Origin: Caldisericales bacterium | GTDB taxonomy: Bacteria; Caldisericota; Caldisericia; JAAYUI01 | Direction: 5' to 3' | DNA: 64,000 nt | Assembly (NCBI GenBank): GCA_022707885.1 | Contig: JAKIZT010000006.1 | Coordinates: 62,001 to 126,000, forward strand | Shown: positions 8,349 through 16,618 of the stretch, piece by piece | Position numbering within the stretch: the first letter of the stretch is position 1 | Layout of the letters: each line of letters begins with the position of its first letter | Made by a program: the position numbers and the translations under genes | Notes under the pieces: generated by a model | Database searches by the model: none | Seen by the model: only the letters and a program-made list of their open reading frames with translations | Told to the model about the DNA's origin: nothing

Positions 8349-8365
8349 ATACCCCTATGGGGTAT
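8349..8365. promoter_or_regulatory. CsoR/CstR-type operator
   Basis: ATACCCCTATGGGGTAT has perfect 7-bp arms around a 3-base centre, the classic operator of CsoR-family repressors, and of CstR in particular. It lies 2-18 bases downstream of the predicted transcription start and about 13 bases before the start codon. A matching regulator gene is at 13.2-13.5 kb. Confidence 0.85.
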
Positions 8366-8373
8366 TTGCCATA

Positions 8374-8402
8374 AAACTAACTCAGAAATATAATTTTGTC
8401 AA
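8374..8402 (-). promoter_or_regulatory. Promoter of the dsrE2-tusA-dsrEFH operon
   Basis: TTGACA (8397-8402) and TAGTTT (8374-8379) on the minus strand are 17 bases apart. The predicted start near 8367 abuts the operator, so a bound repressor would block initiation or escape. Confidence 0.65.
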
Positions 8403-8452
8403 TAGCTCTTAAATTGGTTACATTAAAGAAAAAGCAATGATGTGATTATATG

Positions 8453-8478
8453 AAAAAAGGGGATGGAAAACCATCCCC
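8453..8478 (-). terminator. Terminator of the distal AraC-GyrI gene
   Basis: Stem GGGGATGG/CCATCCCC with a 4-base loop, followed on the minus strand by six T. It lies 25 bases past the stop codon at 8503. Confidence 0.85.
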
Positions 8479-8502
8479 CAATTTTTTGCTAAATCCAGGA
8501 TT

Positions 8503-9375
8503 TTATTTTATCGAGATATAGATATCAAATTCTGATTCATCCTTATCAGGAGCAAACCGGTCGTCGTATAATTCAAAATCTGGGGCATCTATGAGTTCAC
8601 ATCCTGATTGGGGAAGCCACGTTTGATATATATAGTCATAGGTTTGCCCAACTTTATCAAGCTCCCCTTTATGCGTAAAAACAGCATATTTTTGAGGAGA
8701 GAGTTTTCTGGCAACCATCCCTTGGGGTACATCTGAGACATCATCGACTTTCATAGAACAGACGTATTCCATTATATGTGGCTCCTCACCTTCAATCATT
8801 GAACAAATTCCAAGCGCAATACCAGGCTTGCTTATGTTTTTTACGGAGCTTGCCACTTTATTGAATTTCTCCCAAAGTTGTTTAATTTCCTGTTTTAATC
8901 CACCCTCTCTAACATCACCATGACATCTGAGTCCAACAGCTCTTATCTCACCAAGCTCAAGTATTTTTGAGTCCACTTCTATTTTTTCTCCTCTCATGAA
9001 TTTTAAGCCTTCTCTGTCCGAACACCTCCTAAGGAATAGGTGCATAGCAGGTTTCTCGCGTCTGCATTGCCCCGGAGACATAAAAAACATTTTTTTGAAG
9101 GCTCTTGTGAAGGCCTCCTGGCTTTCAAACTGATAATCAACAGCGATATCGAGTATTCTTCGGTTGGTTTCCATCAGCTCGCGCGCAGCCTCTGAAAGCC
9201 TTCTTTTTCTCATATACTCGGTGACTGTCTCACCAACATTGGCAAGGAAGATCCTGTGGAAATGGAAGGATGAAAAACCAACCTCAAAAGCAACATCATT
9301 AAGTCTGATATCTTCTTTGAGCTTTGCCTCCATAAAATCTATTGCATCCTGCATCTTGTCGATGTAGTCTATCAT
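8503..9375 (-). CDS. AraC-family regulator with GyrI-like ligand domain (copy 1)
   Basis: A 290-aa protein with two parts. Residues 1-105 are an AraC helix-turn-helix pair (VAFEVGFSSFHFHRIF and ILDIAVDYQFESQEAFTRAFKKMF). Residues about 130-290 are a GyrI-like/SOUL-type effector-binding domain (ending in the DESEFDIYI strand). Related proteins sense small amphipathic molecules and activate multidrug-resistance genes. No transporter gene is adjacent. It is clearly a tandem duplicate of the gene at 9527-10387, with similar length and most blocks identical. No Shine-Dalgarno is seen before the ATG. Confidence 0.88.
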   Translation of the reverse strand: MIDYIDKMQDAIDFMEAKLKEDIRLNDVAFEVGFSSFHFHRIFLANVGETVTEYMRKRRLSEAARELMETNRRILDIAVDYQFESQEAFTRAFKKMFFMSPGQCRREKPAMHLFLRRCSDREGLKFMRGEKIEVDSKILELGEIRAVGLRCHGDVREGGLKQEIKQLWEKFNKVASSVKNISKPGIALGICSMIEGEEPHIMEYVCSMKVDDVSDVPQGMVARKLSPQKYAVFTHKGELDKVGQTYDYIYQTWLPQSGCELIDAPDFELYDDRFAPDKDESEFDIYISIK

Positions 9376-9468
9376 CTGTCAACTATGACACATTTTATAG
9401 GAGTGTGATTTTTTGTTCTGATTTATTTTGCTATTTCATGTAGCAATGATTAAAACCAAAAAACAAAA

Positions 9469-9492
9469 GACCCCCACAACCTCATGGGGGTC
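9469..9492 (-). terminator. Terminator of AraC-GyrI copy 2
   Basis: Stem GACCCCCA/TGGGGGTC, followed on the minus strand by TCTTTTGTTTTTTGG. It separates the two tandem paralogues. Confidence 0.75.
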
Positions 9493-9526
9493 TCAATTCT
9501 AAATGTTCCAAACTGGTTTATTGAAC

Positions 9527-10387
9527 TTATTTTATCGGGATATAGATGTCGAACTCTGACTCGTCCTTGCCATAACAAAACCTGTCATCATAGAGTTCAA
9601 AATCAAACGAGCTATCAATCTCATGGCCTGATTTAGGTATCCAGTTCTGATAGATGTGGTTATAGGTCTCGCCAAGGTTATCGAGCTTCCCCTTGTGGGT
9701 AAAAACAAGGTACTTGTGTGGTGGAAGAACCCTTGCAACCATCCCCTCCGGTATTTCAGATGCATTATCAACCTTCATCGAGCACACATACTCAAACTTC
9801 CCGGGATCACCACCCTCAATCATCGAACAAATTCCAAGTGCTATTCCAGGTTTGCTAACATTCTTCATGCAGCACATATCTTTATTGAATTTATCCCAAA
9901 CCTGCTTTATCTCGCCATTTTTATTATCACCATAATACCTGATTCCAACAGCTTTTATTTCACCAAGCTCAACGATTTTCGGTTCCATTCCTGCTACTCC
10001 TCCTCTCAAGAATCTTAGGCCTTCCCTGTCCAGGCGTCTCCTGAAAAACAGGTGTACTGGCGGTTTTTCCCTTCTGCACCGCCCAGGAGGTACAAAGAAC
10101 ATCCTTTTGAAGGCCCTTGTGAAAGCCTGTTGGCTTTCAAATTGATAGTCAACAGCAATGTCGAGTATCCTGTGGTCGGTTTCCATCAGCTCGCGCGCAG
10201 CCTCTGAAAGCCGCCTTTTCCTCAAATACTCGATGAGTGTCTCACCGACATTGGCAAGGAATATCCTGTGGAAGTGAAAAGAGGAAAACCCGGCTTCTTT
10301 TGCAACATCATCAAGCCTTATTTTCTCCTTGAGCCTTGCTTCCACAAAGTTTATTGCACCCTGTATTTTGTCGATGTAGTCTATCAT
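9527..10387 (-). CDS. AraC-family regulator with GyrI-like ligand domain (copy 2)
   Basis: A 286-aa paralogue of the neighbouring gene. N-terminal AraC DNA-binding domain: VAKEAGFSSFHFHRIF and ILDIAVDYQFESQQAFTRAFKRMFF. C-terminal GyrI-like domain from about residue 130. The copies share the bases GTTGACAG immediately upstream of the ATG, so the duplication includes a little of the leader. Divergence is greatest around residues 150-170, at the start of the effector domain, which may reflect different ligands. Confidence 0.88.
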   Translation of the reverse strand: MIDYIDKIQGAINFVEARLKEKIRLDDVAKEAGFSSFHFHRIFLANVGETLIEYLRKRRLSEAARELMETDHRILDIAVDYQFESQQAFTRAFKRMFFVPPGRCRREKPPVHLFFRRRLDREGLRFLRGGVAGMEPKIVELGEIKAVGIRYYGDNKNGEIKQVWDKFNKDMCCMKNVSKPGIALGICSMIEGGDPGKFEYVCSMKVDNASEIPEGMVARVLPPHKYLVFTHKGKLDNLGETYNHIYQNWIPKSGHEIDSSFDFELYDDRFCYGKDESEFDIYIPIK

Positions 10388-10481
10388 CTGTCAACTGAAT
10401 TGCATTCTACCAGAATATGATTTTTGATTTTGATTTGTTTTGCTGTTTTGTGCAACAAGGCATAAAAAGCGAGAAATAAAA

Positions 10482-10506
10482 AAGGCCCCATTAATCATGG
10501 GGCCTT
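10482..10506 (-). terminator. Terminator of the FAD oxidase/Fe-S operon
   Basis: Stem AAGGCCCCA/TGGGGCCTT with a 7-base loop and a T-rich tract after it on the minus strand. It lies 20 bases beyond the stop at 10526. Confidence 0.85.
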
Positions 10507-10525
10507 GACTTTCTAAGTGTATTTG

Positions 10526-11728
10526 TCAGGCTTCTGCCTTCTCTGGCTTCTCGGGTTTTTCGGGTTTCTCAAGCATGTCTGCAACCATTTCCAGGAGGTC
10601 TTTGGTATCAAGCTTGACCTCGGCATGTTTTGCCGCGTCTTTGAGCTGTTTTTTGCAAGATGGGCAACATGTCACTGCAACTGGTGCAACTTCAGAGAGA
10701 CTCTTCGCTCTCTTTTGTCCAATCCTGTCAGCCATCTCAGGATTCGTCATGAGCAGGTCGCCACCGGCACCACAACAAACCGAAATGTCCTTGCTTTCGG
10801 AGTGCTCGGTGAACACAACGCCAGGGAGCATCTTAAGTATCTCCCTTGGCTCGTCATAAACACCACCGTTCCTTCCGAGGTCACACCCGTCATGGAAAGT
10901 CACCTGCATTTCCTGCTTTGGTGGAACGAGTTTGAGCTTGTTTTCTTTCATCAACTTCAGGACAAACTGGGTTGCATGCATTACCTCAAAATCATTCGGC
11001 TTGCCGGAGAGTTTTGGGTACTCCTTCTTCCACATGCTGGTGCAGGCTGGACAGGTGGCCACAACAGTTTTTGCACCATATTTTTTTATCTCTTCCTGGT
11101 TGTGGTACATCAACTCTTTGGCCTCATGGACCTTTCCGGTTGAAATCATCGGGAACCCGCAACAGTGCTCGCTTGTTCCCATGATTGCGAAGTTTATGCC
11201 TGATGCTTCCAGTATCTGGGCAAAGGCCCTGGCCATGCTCTGTGACTGCGGATAAAAGGAGCTCATGCAGCCAACATAGTACACGACATCGGCCTTTTCG
11301 ACTTTTGTCGGATCAGTGGCAAGTTTTGCCCTCTTGAGCCAGTTTGGCCTGTCATCGTTTGGCTGGTTGGCAACATTTTTTGTGTCTTTGATAATTCCCG
11401 AGACTGTCTCGACGATCGGGAGCTTGACGCCTTCTTCCTGAACCAGCTCCCTTATTTCAAACCAGACTTCGGGGAAATCTATTTCTGTTATGCACTCTAC
11501 GCCACACCTTCCACAAAGCGTGCACTGGAAAAGCCTCCTGGCAAACTCCTCAGACATTTTTACTTTTGTGGGTTTGCGGCCAAGCAGGAAGTCTCTTATA
11601 AAAAGAACTTTTGCCCTTGGGGAACATGAAATCCAGCCAACATCATCACCAGTTGGGCATTCCACACGGCATGATCCGCACTGTATGCATTTTCTTACCT
11701 GTTTTTCAATGGCTGCGTATTTTTTCAT
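10526..11728 (-). CDS. CCG-domain Fe-S oxidoreductase (GlcF/HdrD-like)
   Basis: A 400-aa cytosolic Fe-S protein. Two ferredoxin-type 4Fe-4S motifs lie near the N-terminus (CIQCGSCRVECP and CTLCGRCGVEC). Two cysteine-rich CCG modules follow: HCCGFP with CPAC, then VCCGAGG with CCPSC. Such subunits pass electrons between an FAD oxidase and a quinone, heterodisulfide or other acceptor. The start at 11728 has GGAGG 7 bases upstream; the longer reading from 11758 would overlap the FAD gene. It begins 1 bp after that gene's stop, so the two products very likely form one complex. The C-terminus is a short PEK repeat tail. Substrate is unknown. Confidence 0.85.
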   Translation of the reverse strand: MKKYAAIEKQVRKCIQCGSCRVECPTGDDVGWISCSPRAKVLFIRDFLLGRKPTKVKMSEEFARRLFQCTLCGRCGVECITEIDFPEVWFEIRELVQEEGVKLPIVETVSGIIKDTKNVANQPNDDRPNWLKRAKLATDPTKVEKADVVYYVGCMSSFYPQSQSMARAFAQILEASGINFAIMGTSEHCCGFPMISTGKVHEAKELMYHNQEEIKKYGAKTVVATCPACTSMWKKEYPKLSGKPNDFEVMHATQFVLKLMKENKLKLVPPKQEMQVTFHDGCDLGRNGGVYDEPREILKMLPGVVFTEHSESKDISVCCGAGGDLLMTNPEMADRIGQKRAKSLSEVAPVAVTCCPSCKKQLKDAAKHAEVKLDTKDLLEMVADMLEKPEKPEKPEKAEA

Positions 11729-11729
11729 G

Positions 11730-13202
11730 CTACCACCTCCCCACAATCCCGCCAACAAGCCAGCAAACCGGCTCCAGGAGTTTCATTCCGCTGAAATAAA
11801 TCGACGGCCGGAGGAAGAATGGTGGGTCTGTCCATTTGCCAGGGTTCATTATCCAGTTCTGGTCAAATGTTTCTTTTTTCTGGATGAATGCTTCTCTTTC
11901 TGACTGCGTTCTCAATCCAAAGACATAAGGGGTATTGAGCAATCCAATTCCACCGTTTGGACTGCCACCCATTTTCATTGCAGAAAGGATGAATTCCATC
12001 TGGTACGGTGCGGCCGACATAAATCTGACAAAAGAGAGTTCGTTTGCCAGGACATAAAAAAACATCAGCCCACACTGTTCTTTTGTCAAAATCTCGCCCT
12101 TGTATGCGAATTCAAACCTGAAGCGCGAAACCTTGTCCAGGTATTGCCCAAGATTCGAAAGTGGGACAGACAGATCTGCTGGTGTTACCGAAGAATAGGC
12201 ATTCTTTATTCTGAAATATTTTAATCTGTAACCGTACTCTTCCTCAGCTTCTTCCTGTGGTAGCTGGGCAATTTCTGTATGTTCGGCAAGCAGCGCGGCA
12301 ATCTCTTTCTCGCCTTTCCCAACATCCGATTTGCCGCCTTCAAGCCTGATAACTGCAAATACCTCTTCCTTCGAATGTTTTGGCGTATGGTAGCCTGACT
12401 GCACAAGCAGGTCCATATAAGAACCGTTTACAAATTCAATGAAAAAAATTGAAGAAACCTCGGCCAGACGTGAAGATACCAGCGCAAAGTCATTCTTGTC
12501 TTTGAATTTCAGGAGATACGTCGCGGTGGATTCTGGAAGGCGTCTTACCTCTAATTTTACAGAGGTAATGATGCCCATCATGCCTTCACTCTTTATAAAA
12601 TCTTCAAATTTCAGGTTGCCAGATTTGGTTTCTACGAGACCTTCATTTGGGACCCATACGACCTCACCACTTGGAAGAACAACCTCGATCTCTTTTATCA
12701 GTTTTTTTATAGAACCAAAAGCAAGACTTCCAACACCAAGGCCCTCTGTTTGTATCCAGCCAGCAACAGTAGATGATTTGTAGGAGGTTGGGTATGTTTT
12801 GAGCGTCCAGCCCTTTTTCTTCAATTCCCAGTCGAGCTGTGACCATATCACTCCACCACTAACACTAATAATGCCTTCTTTTTCATCAAGCTCGCTTATA
12901 TTATTTAATGCTAATGTTTCAATAACGATCCCCTTGCTCCTTGGAACCGACTGGTAATATCCAGAGGTCCCGCCACCCCTTGGGCAAACAGGAATCTTGT
13001 GCTTGTTGGCAAAATCCATTATCTTGACAACTTCTTCGGTGTTTTTTGGTCTGAGGACTGCGTCTGGAGTTGTACCTCTAAAAACCCAGGAAGTTTCCTT
13101 CGGCAACGGGGTCACATCAAAACCATAAAACTGGCATTCAAAGGGTGTTGATACAACATCAACCCCAAGACCCATCAATTCATCCAAAAGCTCTCTCTTC
13201 AC
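11730..13202 (-). CDS. FAD-linked oxidase (GlcD-like)
   Basis: A 490-aa flavoprotein with the PCMH-type FAD domain in residues about 55-230: RPKNTEEVVKIMDFANKHKIPVCPRGGGTSGY, then the STVAGWIQTEGLGVGS loop. The C-terminal half is a substrate-binding cap with weak similarity to GlcD-type proteins. It is likely to oxidise a 2-hydroxy acid or related substrate and pass electrons to the CCG Fe-S protein encoded 1 bp downstream. The upstream neighbour (24 bp or so) is a CstR-like regulator, which makes a link to sulfur metabolism possible. Substrate unknown. Confidence 0.82.
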   Translation of the reverse strand: MKRELLDELMGLGVDVVSTPFECQFYGFDVTPLPKETSWVFRGTTPDAVLRPKNTEEVVKIMDFANKHKIPVCPRGGGTSGYYQSVPRSKGIVIETLALNNISELDEKEGIISVSGGVIWSQLDWELKKKGWTLKTYPTSYKSSTVAGWIQTEGLGVGSLAFGSIKKLIKEIEVVLPSGEVVWVPNEGLVETKSGNLKFEDFIKSEGMMGIITSVKLEVRRLPESTATYLLKFKDKNDFALVSSRLAEVSSIFFIEFVNGSYMDLLVQSGYHTPKHSKEEVFAVIRLEGGKSDVGKGEKEIAALLAEHTEIAQLPQEEAEEEYGYRLKYFRIKNAYSSVTPADLSVPLSNLGQYLDKVSRFRFEFAYKGEILTKEQCGLMFFYVLANELSFVRFMSAAPYQMEFILSAMKMGGSPNGGIGLLNTPYVFGLRTQSEREAFIQKKETFDQNWIMNPGKWTDPPFFLRPSIYFSGMKLLEPVCWLVGGIVGRW

Positions 13203-13226
13203 AAAGCGCTCCTTTCGGCAACTATA

Positions 13227-13496
13227 TCATTTACTACCTGCAATTTTGGAGAGAAGCTTTCTGAGCTTCTCAATTTCTGTCTGGTCTGTATTTTCCGAAA
13301 GACTTAGACAATCAACTATGTTTCTTTCCAGGATGATTGCTGCGACTTTGTTTATTCCAGCCTTTACGGCCTGGATCTGATTGATTATTTCATCGCATGA
13401 TCGTTCTTCAGAAATCATGCGCACAAGGCCCCTCACCTGACCTTCTATCTTTGAGAGCCTCTTTATGACTGACGATCTGGCTTCATTGTCTTTCAC
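13227..13496 (-). CDS. CsoR-family repressor, CstR-like
   Basis: An 89-aa all-helical DUF156 protein (KRLSKIEGQVRGLVRMI). The sensor cysteines are present in RSCDEIINQ and in IVDCLSL, but the copper-binding His of CsoR, expected four residues before the second Cys, is Asn (ERNIVDC). That Cys-without-His pattern fits persulfide-sensing CstR rather than copper-sensing CsoR. I prefer the GTG at 13496, which is 7 bases after a good -10; a TTG at 13514 would add six residues. It heads an operon with the FAD oxidase and Fe-S genes. A likely target is the operator at 8349-8365. The start choice is uncertain. Confidence 0.85.
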   Translation of the reverse strand: MKDNEARSSVIKRLSKIEGQVRGLVRMISEERSCDEIINQIQAVKAGINKVAAIILERNIVDCLSLSENTDQTEIEKLRKLLSKIAGSK

Positions 13497-13503
13497 TTGA
13501 ACA

Positions 13504-13532
13504 ACTCTAGCCAAAATTCACAAATAAGTCAA
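13504..13532 (-). promoter_or_regulatory. Promoter of the CstR-like/FAD oxidase operon
   Basis: TTGACT (13527-13532) and TAGAGT (13504-13509) lie 17 bases apart on the minus strand. The -10 ends 7 bases before the GTG at 13496, implying a leaderless mRNA. No copy of the CstR palindrome is visible here. Confidence 0.5.
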
Positions 13533-13681
13533 TGTCAATCTTCATTTCGTGACATTAAGAAAATAAATAACTATCATTTGTTTTTATTTAAAAACAAATT
13601 GGTTTGTTTGTTTTTGAACAGATTATTTTACGACTAGAGAAATATTGAATCCGATCTTCCTGGAGTATTTGCAGCCGCCCT

Positions 13682-14077
13682 TCAAGCGGCGCCGACGTTA
13701 CTCAACCGGTGCGAAAAGCCACCGGTTTCCTCCTTTAGACCGCGTTCGATTCTTGTAATATCGACTTCACTGGCGCCAAACTTCTCGGAGCAGTAATTGA
13801 GGGCGCCCTCTGGATCGGTATGTTCCCCGCATGTGTAGATATCAAGGGCTGCGTAGCCAAATTCAGGCCAGGTATGGATTGAGAGATGTGATTCCGCAAT
13901 AACAACTACACCTGAAACTCCCTGTGGTGAAAAATGGTGGAATGTTGACTCCATGATTTCAGCCTTGGCAAGACCGGCAGCCTGGTAAAGGATCTCCTTC
14001 ACCTTGTCTACATCACCTATTATAGACGGGTCACAACCAGAGACCTCGCACAGAAGGTGTCTTCCATATGTGTACAA
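13682..14077 (-). CDS. speH: S-adenosylmethionine decarboxylase proenzyme
   Basis: Makes decarboxylated SAM, the aminopropyl donor for spermidine. The 131-aa proenzyme is of the short bacterial type. It carries the self-cleavage site within AESHLSIHTWPE (cleaved before the Ser that becomes the pyruvoyl group) and YAALDIYTCG with the catalytic Cys. The start is a TTG, because an in-frame stop precedes it and LYTYGRHLL matches the family's N-terminus; AAGGGGG lies about 9 bases upstream. No spermidine synthase gene is next to it. It has its own promoter. Confidence 0.93.
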   Translation of the reverse strand: MYTYGRHLLCEVSGCDPSIIGDVDKVKEILYQAAGLAKAEIMESTFHHFSPQGVSGVVVIAESHLSIHTWPEFGYAALDIYTCGEHTDPEGALNYCSEKFGASEVDITRIERGLKEETGGFSHRLSNVGAA

Positions 14078-14123
14078 CTCATTGTACCCCCTTCACGAGA
14101 GATAGTAAAAAATAGCGAGTCGC

Positions 14124-14151
14124 ATTGTATATTGAGTCTGTTAAAAATCAA
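14124..14151 (-). promoter_or_regulatory. Promoter of speH
   Basis: TTGATT (14146-14151) and TACAAT (14124-14129) on the minus strand are 16 bases apart, just past the nth stop codon. The leader would be about 40 nt. Confidence 0.55.
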
Positions 14152-14153
14152 CA

Positions 14154-14798
14154 TCAATTTTTCTTAACAGAACTACCCGTAACGCACATTGGACAGATCG
14201 GGCATTGTTCACATTTTGGAACGATGGGTTTACAAATGTTTTGACCCAAACGAACCAAGAGCTCGTTTGACTTTGTCCAGTATTTTTTGGGTAAAAGCTT
14301 CATCAATTCAAATTCTGTTTGCTCTGGAGTCTGTGTCTTGACCCACCCCGCCCTGTTGGAAATCCTGTGCACATGGGTATCGACAACAACAGAGGGGATG
14401 TTGTAACCAAGAGAAAGCACGAGGTTTGCTGTCTTTCTACCCACACCTTTTATGCGTAGTAACTCGTCCAAAGAGTCGGGTACCTTCCCACCGTATTGAG
14501 ACGTGATAAAAATAGCCATCTGGACGAGTCTTTGGGACTTGGTTTTATAGAAACCCGCCGGAAATATTACCTTGGCAACCTCATCAGGATCAGCAAGTGA
14601 CAGTGATCTGACATCGGGCCATTTTGAAAAAAGCCTCTCGGTTGCAGGATATGTGACATTGTCTTGTGTTCTGTGGGAAATTATCGCAGAAACCAGTATT
14701 CTCCAGGGATCACGCTTGTTGAAGTCTGCAAATTCAAACCCTCCCCAGAACCTGGCAAGTTCCTCAATGGCCCTGGTTGCTGTTTCGGAAGGGGTCAT
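14154..14798 (-). CDS. nth: Endonuclease III
   Basis: Base-excision DNA glycosylase/AP lyase for oxidised pyrimidines. The 214-aa protein has the helix-hairpin-helix LLRIKGVGRKTANLVL with the catalytic Lys, the catalytic Asp in VVVDTHVHR, and a 4Fe-4S loop of spacing C-x6-C-x2-C-x5-C near the C-terminus. It overlaps selA by 4 bp. Confidence 0.95.
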   Translation of the reverse strand: MTPSETATRAIEELARFWGGFEFADFNKRDPWRILVSAIISHRTQDNVTYPATERLFSKWPDVRSLSLADPDEVAKVIFPAGFYKTKSQRLVQMAIFITSQYGGKVPDSLDELLRIKGVGRKTANLVLSLGYNIPSVVVDTHVHRISNRAGWVKTQTPEQTEFELMKLLPKKYWTKSNELLVRLGQNICKPIVPKCEQCPICPMCVTGSSVKKN

Positions 14799-16168
14799 TG
14801 CGCAAGTGCCCTGACTATTTTTTCTCCTTCGCCATCAAGCACTGTTCTCAAGTCAAAAATGACAAGATCATCTTCAATTCTTGCCACAATCGGAGTTTTA
14901 GAATTTCTCAACTTTTGCAGCAATAATTGTGGGGTCTCCTTTGGTTTTATGGCCACCGCGTAAGAGTCAAAATTGATGTCTGGCAGTGAGCCGCCGCCCA
15001 TATATCCTTCAACTTTCTTTACGAAGGATTTAATCGCAGGATTTGCCTTGTTGATTTCCTCAGAGAGAGCTTTTGCCCTTGCTTCCAGCTCCTCAGGCAT
15101 CATGGATATCATTCTCATGACAGGATTCAGCTTCATGACTTCCCTGTCCGGCAACAGCCATGTCCTCAATGCTTCTTCGAGCATGCACATGTGGGCCTTC
15201 GCAAGCCTCAGGCTCCTCATCAGTGGGATTTTGCCACAGGCACCAGCGATTTTTTCACTTCCAACAATAAAACCCGCTTGCGTTCCGCCAAGTATCTTGT
15301 CTCCCGAGAAAAGTATTGCATCTGCGCCATCACCCAATGCCGAGAGGCAGTCAGGCTCCTCCCTGAAGTTGGGATGATCAATCTTGCGCAAGAGGCCTGA
15401 GCCAACATCATAAACAAATGGAACATCCTTCTCCTTTGCCAGGGCAGACAGCTCGGCGGTTGAAGGAGAAGACACAAACCCTCTTATTGCATAATTCGAA
15501 GGGTGGACTTTGAGGATAAGTCCAGTTTTCTCATTGATTGCTCCTGCATAGTCCTTCAGGTGCGTCCTATTTGTTGTTCCAACCTCATGAAGTACTGCTC
15601 CTGAAGCAGTCATCACCTCTGGCAATCTGAAAGAACCGCCAAGCTCGATCAGTTCACCTCTGGAAACAATTACCTCCTTGCCTTCGGCATGCGTCCTGAG
15701 AAGAAGGAGTATTGCGGCAGCATTGTTGTTGACCACAACGGCAGACTCGGCGCCAAGAAGCATCTTGATGACCGATTTTACATGGATGCCTCTTTTGCCC
15801 CTCTTCCCCTCGGCAAGGTCATATTCAAGATTGCAATAACCCTCGAGCAGGGGGGCAAGATATGGATTGGGAAGCATTGGGGCTCTTCCAAGGTTTGTAT
15901 GCAAAACAATGCCGGTTGCATTTATCACCCTTATCAATGATCTGCCGATCAATGGGGAGAGTTTCTTTTTAAGGGTGGATTCAACAAGTTTTTTGACCTG
16001 TGGCTCATCCAGTGCCTCGCCACCGGCAATCTTGTCCCTGACAGAATCGAGGGCCTCCCTGACAAGGCTGGAGGTTATCCTCTGGTCAAAATGGCCATAT
16101 TCCTTTTTGAAGTCATCACTCTCTAATATTGAAGAAACCTGGGGAATCAGCCTAAAAAGTTCTTTCAT
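14795..16168 (-). CDS. selA: L-seryl-tRNA(Sec) selenium transferase
   Basis: PLP enzyme converting Ser-tRNA(Sec) to Sec-tRNA(Sec) with selenophosphate. The 457-aa length is typical. Features include the N-terminal helical domain, INATGIVLHTNLGRAPM, NNNAAAILLLL, and the PLP lysine in LFSGDKILGGTQAG. GGAGG precedes the ATG. Its presence implies selenoprotein synthesis, but selB, selC and selD are not in the window and I saw no in-frame TGA with a convincing SECIS. Its neighbours (thioesterase, nth) are not selenium genes. Confidence 0.94.
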   Translation of the reverse strand: MKELFRLIPQVSSILESDDFKKEYGHFDQRITSSLVREALDSVRDKIAGGEALDEPQVKKLVESTLKKKLSPLIGRSLIRVINATGIVLHTNLGRAPMLPNPYLAPLLEGYCNLEYDLAEGKRGKRGIHVKSVIKMLLGAESAVVVNNNAAAILLLLRTHAEGKEVIVSRGELIELGGSFRLPEVMTASGAVLHEVGTTNRTHLKDYAGAINEKTGLILKVHPSNYAIRGFVSSPSTAELSALAKEKDVPFVYDVGSGLLRKIDHPNFREEPDCLSALGDGADAILFSGDKILGGTQAGFIVGSEKIAGACGKIPLMRSLRLAKAHMCMLEEALRTWLLPDREVMKLNPVMRMISMMPEELEARAKALSEEINKANPAIKSFVKKVEGYMGGGSLPDINFDSYAVAIKPKETPQLLLQKLRNSKTPIVARIEDDLVIFDLRTVLDGEGEKIVRALAQ

Positions 16169-16189
16169 CCGGACCTCCCTTTGCGTTTT

Positions 16190-16618
16190 CTAGCAAAAGT
16201 TGAGTTTCTGATCTATGCCAACTCTCATGAAACGGCCTGTTCCTTTTGCGATCAGGCTGCCGTCCTGGTCGGTTATACTGGCTGATGCTTCAATCAGCCT
16301 CCCTTTCAGGCCATCAATCTTTCCATGGACAATAAATGGCTTGTCAACAAGCATCGGTTTCACAAATCTTACAGTCATTTCAGCCGTTACAACCGAACCG
16401 CCATCCAGCCTGAAAATGGCATGGGACATTGCCTCGTCTATAATGGTGGACACTATGCCACCGTGCACAATGTTGTCCCAACCCTCAAGGTCCTTGTCTG
16501 GAACAAACCTTGCCTCCACATGGTCATCAATCAATGCAAATTTAAGCTTCAGACCCCTCTGGTTGGAAGTTCCACAAGCAAAACAGTTCGAATCAGTGCC
16601 TTTGTATTCGGGTTCCAT
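16190..16618 (-). CDS. PaaI-family hotdog thioesterase
   Basis: A 142-aa acyl-CoA thioesterase-like hotdog protein. The N-terminus has a CFACG pair (C-x2-C), then EGWDNIVHGGIVSTIIDEAM, the active-site helix with HGG and Asp/Glu typical of PaaI. The ATG at 16618 overlaps the stop of the CoA-binding gene (TGATG) and has GGAG 5 bases upstream. Together with the upstream CoA-binding protein it suggests a role in acyl-CoA turnover; substrate unknown. Confidence 0.82.
   Translation of the reverse strand: MEPEYKGTDSNCFACGTSNQRGLKLKFALIDDHVEARFVPDKDLEGWDNIVHGGIVSTIIDEAMSHAIFRLDGGSVVTAEMTVRFVKPMLVDKPFIVHGKIDGLKGRLIEASASITDQDGSLIAKGTGRFMRVGIDQKLNFC

Noticed and set aside
13674-13690. Terminator hairpin at the speH stop codon
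   Set aside because: The GCCGC/GCGGC stem includes the stop codon in its loop and has no T-tract after it.
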